Shown piece by piece: positions 59,059 to 64,000 of a stretch of 64,000 nucleotides of DNA. The stretch is taken from assembly GCA_940671915.1 (NCBI GenBank), contig CALNVZ010000723.1:180084-244083 (forward strand), written 5' to 3'. The stretch comes from Paracentrotus lividus. Lineage: Eukaryota > Echinodermata > Echinoidea > Camarodonta > Echinidae. Position 1 is the stretch's first letter. Every line of letters starts with the position of its first letter. Position numbers and translations under genes: made by a program. The notes beneath the pieces were generated by a model. That model had not been told where the DNA came from and did not search any database. It saw only the letters and a program-made list of their open reading frames with translations.

Positions 59059-60330
59059 CAGCGCGCCCCCCCCCCCAAAAAAAAATGTCCCTCTGATTGG
59101 GCGCTAAATAACTTCAATAACAAAGAATTATTGCCAATTCCATATGCATATTTTGAAAGCCCACTTAATACTGTGATTTTTGTGAAAATTTCACACGTTT
59201 CGCTTCATTGGTTTTGAATACACAGGCTCTTTTATAAGAGTAGTCATTTTTTGCCCATTCCAAGTTTGATGAAAAGGAATACATTACAAAAATGCCATTC
59301 ATTATTCTGGGCTTCATTTTAATTTCAGTTTAACAACTCTGATATTAATGCTTTTGTTTTCAAGGAGCAATGCCATATCTTTTTAGACACGAGTCTAGAC
59401 TAGTTCGCAATTTGAGTCTCGAGAGTCGAGGAGATGTCTCCTGAGTCTCCGGAAAAGTGTGTGGAAATTGAAATAAAAGTTTTAAAAATTAGTTTTTCCA
59501 GTCGCAGCTGCAGTCAACCAGACATCGCCGATATTCTTTTGTCTATTAGTGATACACAAAATTGGTCTCGACTAGTTTGCGACTCCAGTCTCTGTAGTCT
59601 TGAAGATGTCGCCGCGACGTCTTCTGGGTCTCCAGGGAGTCGCCTCAAAATTCAAATAAAAGATTGTGAAAAAATGCCAGACACATTTTTCCACTTTTTT
59701 ATTACAAGTAAGCAGGGATTTTTTTTTTCAAAGTCTTTTAATGGATTTTTAAGGCGACTCCCTGGAGACCCAGACGACATTGCGGCGACATCTTCAAGAC
59801 TACAGAGACTAGAGTCGCAAACTAGTGAGACCGATTTTGTGAATCACTAGTAGACAAAAGAATATCTGCGATGTCAGGTTGACTGCAGCTACGACTGGAA
59901 ACACTAATTCTTTTAAACTTTTATTTCAATTTTTACACACTTCTCCAGAGACTCAAGAGACATCTCCACGACTCTCGAGACTCAAATCGCGAACTAGTCT
60001 AGACTCATGGCCAATAATATATGGCATTGCTCCTTGAAAACAAAAGCATTAATATCAGAGTTGTTAAACTGAAATAAAAGTGAAGCACAGAATAATGAAT
60101 AGCATTTTTGTAATGTTTTCCTTTTCATCAGACTTGGAATGCGCAAAAAATGACTACTCTTACAAATGCGCCTGTGTATTCAAAACCAATGAAGCGAAAC
60201 GTTTGAAATTTTCACAAGAATTGCAGTATTATGTGGGCTTTCAAAATATGCATATGGAATTGGCAATAATTCTTTGTTATTGAAGTTATTTAGCGCCCAA
60301 TGAGAGGGACATTTTTGGGGGGACGCGCTG
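59059..60330. mobile_element. 1.27-kb near-perfect palindromic element, TA-flanked
   Basis: The ends CAGCGCGCCCCCC and GGGGGGACGCGCTG are inverted, and TA flanks both sides (59057-59058, 60331-60332). The arms are about 610 bp with only scattered differences and run nearly to the centre at about 59695. For example TCGCAATTTGAGTCTCGAGA pairs with TCTCGAGACTCAAATCGCGA, and GGGTCTCCAGGGAGTCGCC pairs with GGCGACTCCCTGGAGACCC. The frame at 59434-59850 spans both arms and is not a gene. A mariner-like fold-back is the likely class. Confidence 0.9.
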
Positions 60331-60795
60331 TATATCCTTTAAAACCCCAAATTCTCGGCTCGCGCTTTGCGCTCGCGGATACTAAATCATGATGCACAAA
60401 TAACTCCAATCTTGAGCTTAAAATGTTCGGCTCGCGCTTCGCGCTCGCAGATACCAATTTATTAGGGTATATAATGCACAATAAAGTCAAATTTTTACCT
60501 CAAAGTTTTCATCTCATTGTGGAAATTTAGAATACATATTAACATTAAATTTTTGTTTCAAATATACCGATTTATTTATTTTTATTGTTTAATTCTTTTT
60601 GCTGTATATATTGTTATTTTGTTTCCACAGGAATAAAATTTAAATTGTTTAAATTCCTCGTTTTAGGTCAGTATAGGCCCATATATAGAGGAATGTTAAC
60701 TTGCGCTTCGCGCTCGTTTGCTCGCTCCGCTCACAAGATTTTTTTTCAAAGTTGGGCCCCCCCCCCTCCTCTGGAATATCCTGGATCCGCGCCTG

Positions 60796-61021
60796 GTACG
60801 TCCATCTCGTTTCAGGTACGTTGCCACCCCGTTAAATTTTAGGACGAGATTGGCGCCCGATTTTTTTTTAACACTTTTTCGAAAATCCAACCGAGCTAGT
60901 CCATGAAGTTCGTAAATAGATCGTAAGAAGTATTTACTAAGTCCACTCAGTTTACACACAGACTATGCCCGTTCGGCAAAATTTGCAAGGACGTAGAAGG
61001 AACGAGCTCAGTGTGACGGGG
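60796..61021. mobile_element. Right part of the interrupted third CGTTC-rich element
   Basis: The piece continues ACGTCCATCTCG after the hAT-like element and ends GAGCTCAGTGTGACGGGGG, the typical right end of this family. It abuts the left end of the next copy after only a few bases. Confidence 0.6.
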
Positions 61022-61207
61022 GTATTAAGGGCGCCGTCACACTGAGGTAGTTCTATAACGTCCTAGTCCGTTCTTTCAAAAAATGCTGAACGGGCTTTGG
61101 TCGGGTTGGAACTTATAACTTTGAAAAAAAAATTACTTGAATACGATACTAGACAGTTCATAAATAGTCCTCGTTACGTCAATTTCGTCTTTATCGCGTC
61201 CGCAATA

Positions 61208-62062
61208 GGGGAGACCGGGGATGGCAGTTACACGGGTCAGTTGTTACAGTTCTCAGTGTGCTAAGTTGGAACAAGAGAGTTCGTGCTTACTGGCATCTAT
61301 ATACAGCCTACACATAGCTGTGATGAACTGCTGGTCGTGAGGTTTTTCCGTTGTTTTATTAAAAAGTAAATCAACAAAAACCATTTTTTACAGTTGCAAG
61401 TTAATTTTTGACAAAAATTAAAATTTGTAATAGTTCTTACAACTGAAGGCACATGATAATAGTCTGGTATTGTGAATATAGTACATGTATGTCACTAATA
61501 TACCCCTGAGCCATGCCCTGTAATTCTGCATAATGGCTTTGTTACAGTTGATTTTATGTGTAAAATCACCCGTGGGGTAGGTTGTTACAACAACCTTCCC
61601 CATGTCGATGTAACAACCTACCCCAATTACATTACACATGTAAAGTAATTTTGTTTCAATTTTCAGGTGTTAATATTTTGATATTTCTATTATTACTTTA
61701 GTCTATTCTAGAGCTCTACTTGATCTACTGTTAACGATACCAAGAATCTGGAAAGTTAAAACAAAAGTGTGGTATAAGAGATTTGCACATTGTCAACTTA
61801 CCCCATATGTTTACATATAGTAACAATTTACCCCGTATGGTGTAACAACTTACCCCGTATACGGGGTAGGTTGTTACAAAAAAATGTCTTCATTAATTAA
61901 GCTGTAGTTAATTAGTGTTTACATGTTTTCAAGTTTTATGTGCCTCAGGTTTTAGCCAACATAATAGGCTAACTTCAAACCGAAAATGGAGTGTGTGAAT
62001 ACTTTCATTAGCATTATCTGGCTCGAAATGTGAATTTTGTAACGTCCATCCCCGGTCTCCCC
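61208..62062. mobile_element. TA-flanked GGGGAGACCGGG element, intact copy 2
   Basis: The ends GGGGAGACCGGGG and CCCCGGTCTCCCC form a perfect inverted repeat, flanked by TA (61206-61207, 62063-62064). The host sequence reads CCGCAATA before and TACGTTGTTATCC after. Copy A of the host element has CCGCAATACGTTGTTATCC uninterrupted at 56445, which proves a TA duplication. It is 855 bp and aligns throughout with 49338-50190. Confidence 0.95.
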
Positions 62063-62434
62063 TACGTTGTTATCCAGTTCAGACAGCTCTTTCACTCTAT
62101 ACCGTTCGTAGCACGTTCAAACCGTCGCTATAAGTGTCCATGCGCAGCATGATAAAAGTTAGGTACGTCCTTCTCCTTCAAAGTAAGTCATTTCCGTTTA
62201 AGGAACGTTGTCACTACGTTTAATTTTAGAACTAGAAGCCAGTCCGATTTTCTTTAACATGTTAAAAAAAATCGGACTGTCTTTCCGTTCTCTCCGCTCG
62301 GGCCCGTTCGCCAAGTTCGTAAACAGATTGTAAACGGTCTGTACTAGATTGTAAAAGGTCTGTAGTACGTTCAGTCCGTGTGTAAACAGATTGAGCCCGT
62401 TCACCAAGAACTACCAAGAACGTAGTGAGAACTA

Positions 62435-62903
62435 CAGTCTGTGTAAAAAAAAAAAAAAAAAGGTACGTCGGGAAAAAAATATTTAGGTATGAAATCTTCT
62501 CAAATGATGTGTGAATGTGGTACTAACTTAAAGCCAAAAGATTCATCTCGCTGATGAACTTTGTTTTGTATAATTTGCTTTTATAAAACAAAAGTTATGC
62601 TAAATTTTGTGCGGCGATGAGCTAATCGAAATTACACACATCAATTTCTCGGTGCGCTGAATTCATGGCTATTACGGGCGAAACCCATAGAGAAGCATGC
62701 GCAAAGTACATTTTTCTTGATTATAGAAAACTGGTCATATCTCAAGATCTACAGCACCAAATGGGATGAAAAAAATTGCAGAAGTAGGCCTGAATTTCCT
62801 ACTTTATGGAAATTTCAAACACTTTTGGAATGTCATTAATTTTCATACTTTAAAGAAATGTTTTCCAACTGTCATACTGTACTATTTTATTTGACACAGA
62901 CTG
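62435..62903. mobile_element. TA-flanked mariner-like MITE (CAGTCTGTGT ends)
   Basis: The left end CAGTCTGTGTAAAA and the complement of the right end CAGTCTGTGTCAAA are inverted repeats. The host reads GAGAACTA before and TAGTTCAGTGTGACGGG after, against GAGAACTAGCTCAGTGTG in copy A, which gives a TA duplication. 469 bp, non-coding. The body from ACTAACTTAAAGCCAAA onward is an inverted relative of 22925-23330. Confidence 0.9.
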
Positions 62904-62952
62904 TAGTTCAGTGTGACGGGGATTATGACATGCCGTTCTATTTAAACATTGA

Positions 62953-63745
62953 AACGTCAGCGGAAATAAGAAGACTGAATGGAAATTTTCAACGCCAAGC
63001 AAGAAAAGACAGAGAAAGATATCTGAATAAAGAACAACAAGAAAGGAAAAACTAGAGACCTGTTCAAAAAGATCAAAGAACTTACAGGAAAATATGTAAC
63101 TAGAATAGGTGGAGTAAAAAGTGATAAAGACAAAGACTTTACAGAGAAAGAAGAAGTCAAGAGAAGGTGACGAGAATACACCTCTTATTTGTACAAAAAG
63201 GATATTAACATACACCATGAATTTCTGCCAGAAGATTTCGAAATGGAGTCGAATGTGCTCGAGAGTGAAGTTCGTCAGGCACTCAAAACTATTTCGGACC
63301 GAAAAGCTCGAGGAATAGACGAAATACCAATATAACTTTTCATATCTGGAGGTGATGAAATCATCTAGATTATAACAGCAATATGCCAAAGTATTTGGAA
63401 AACCATGATATGGCCCAAGGATTGGAAAAGATCGGCTTTTATCCCAATCCCCAAGAAAAGTGATCCAAGAGTGTGCGCAAATAACAGGACTAATGCACTT
63501 ATTTTACACATCAGCAAAGTTTACTCAAAATCATACTGAAAATAAGGAGCCAATCATTAAAAGAGAACTTCCACAAGAACAGGCTGGTTTTCAAAAGAGC
63601 AGGGGAACTAGCATGACTAGAGACCAGATTGCCAACTTCAAATGGATCATGGAGAAAGCAAGAGAGTATCAGCAGAACTTGTATCTGTGCTTTATAAACA
63701 CAACTCAAAAAGAAAGTTCCCCCTATTTCAGATATCAATAATTTT
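62953..63745 (+). pseudogene. RTE/BovB-like LINE fragment, frameshifted
   Basis: Segments in different frames match an RTE-clade ORF in order. EIRRLNGNFQRQARKDRERY is followed by DLFKKIKELTGKYVTRIGG, then EVRQALKTISDRKARGIDEI, ICQSIWKTMIWPKDWKRSAF, IPIPKK, and QAGFQKSRGTSMTRDQIANF and KWIMEKAREYQQNLYLCFIN. In BovB-type elements this leads to the catalytic YADD box, which is not reached here. Several frameshifts and stops, and the missing endonuclease and palm core, show a dead, doubly truncated copy. It starts directly at the end of the CGTTC-rich element. Confidence 0.85.
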
Positions 63746-63789
63746 TGAACAAGGAGAAATTAAAAAAAAAAAAACCTAATTATATGTCC

Positions 63790-63980
63790 TTTTAGGGAAT
63801 TTTATTAGTTACCCTGGGAGCAAATTTTAGGAAAAATCATCAAGTCATGCTTCAGTGATTAATGGTTGAATGCAAAAATTTCATTTTTTGAAGTTCACAA
63901 GCCTAAAATTACTACTTTGATTCAATGATATCGGACCCATTTTCCAGATTTTAAACAAATTACACGTCTGAATGTATGCA
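63790..63980. repeat. Dispersed repeat, inverted relative of 3060-3262
   Basis: In complement it shows ATGGGTCCGATATCATTGAA, TTTTAGGCTTGTGAA, TTTTTGCATTCAACC and GCATGACTTGATGATTTT, in the same order as the copy near the left end of the window. It may continue beyond the window edge. Confidence 0.7.
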
Positions 63981-64000
63981 AAACGTGCTTCCCAACAAAC

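Larger units (their letters stand above)
57667..60795. mobile_element. hAT-like element built of tandem repeats
   Basis: A 16-base perfect inverted repeat bounds it (CAGGCGCGGATCCAGG and its complement). Flanks are GTGCG on the left and GTACG on the right. The related sequence at 56566-56580 (CGTAGTACGTCC) suggests an uninterrupted GTACG target, so a 5-bp duplication with one change. Inside is a poly(A) at about 57697-57722 and then a tandem array. The array is broken by the 1.27-kb palindrome at 59059-60330. The ends belong to the same type as 21414 and 30324. No transposase found. Confidence 0.8.
61027..62952. mobile_element. CGTTC-rich element copy B, with two nested insertions
   Basis: It starts GGCGCCGTCACACTGAGGTA and follows copy A closely (TTCTATAACGT, GGGTTGGAACTTATAACTTT, TCATAAATAGT). 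The GGGGAGACC element is inserted at 61208-62062 and a further TA-flanked element at 62435-62903. The right end TTCAGTGTGACGGGGATTAT continues as far as ATTGAAACG at about 62955, where a LINE begins. Confidence 0.75.

Noticed and set aside
59434-59850. 138-codon open frame
   Set aside because: It runs across both arms of a near-perfect palindrome and has no recognisable domain; chance frame in a fold-back element.

Overview
The window reads as animal nuclear DNA, AT-rich and dominated by transposable elements. It has spliced exons, intron-filling mobile elements, microsatellites, a tRNA-derived SINE, LINE remnants of several clades, a DIRS-like element and many terminal-inverted-repeat (TIR) elements. 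Nothing bacterial is present: no operons, no Shine-Dalgarno-led genes, no CRISPR. A large NACHT (NLR-type) exon, together with this mix of LINE, DIRS and hAT/mariner/piggyBac-like elements, suits a marine invertebrate, perhaps an echinoderm or another invertebrate deuterostome. That placement is inference; no marker gene fixes the species.

The only clear host gene is on the plus strand. One 1.93-kb internal exon (37597-39530) encodes a NACHT ATPase. A 147-bp Ser/Thr-rich linker exon follows (40060-40206), then a 172-bp exon with the start of a protein kinase domain (51467-51638). Reading phases fit across all three. A 61-bp candidate exon at 14121-14181 fits upstream. If all belong together, this is a NACHT-plus-kinase gene running 14.1-51.6 kb and beyond, with introns packed with transposons. 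The true start, and the rest of the kinase, are not in the window.

Layout. 0-7.7 kb: G-rich minisatellite, mariner-like element, LTR retrotransposon end, an element with palindromic subterminal arrays, and a CR1/Daphne-like LINE split by a TIR element. 7.7-14 kb: a fold-back element, the LINE's C-terminal piece and two TA-flanked elements. 14-21 kb: a candidate exon, a TA-flanked element, and a large inverted repeat around a TTAA-flanked element. 21.4-37.4 kb: a four-level nest of transposons with GGCGCC minisatellites and a SINE. The nest contains an N gap (26455-26479) whose flanks repeat the same 3.9 kb, almost certainly a false duplication in the assembly. 37.6-40.2 kb: the NACHT and linker exons. 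40.3-46.5 kb: a degenerate DIRS-like element with long inverted ends and an inserted L1-like fragment. 47-50.4 kb: two TTAA-flanked elements, each carrying a TA-flanked insertion. 51.5 kb: the kinase exon. 51.7-62.9 kb: more TIR and fold-back elements, including a hAT-like element of tandem repeats interrupted by a 1.27-kb palindrome. 62.95-63.75 kb: an RTE/BovB-like LINE pseudogene.

Because many insertions sit inside relatives of other copies in the window, several target-site duplications can be read against an empty site. Those element boundaries are unusually well supported without any database search.
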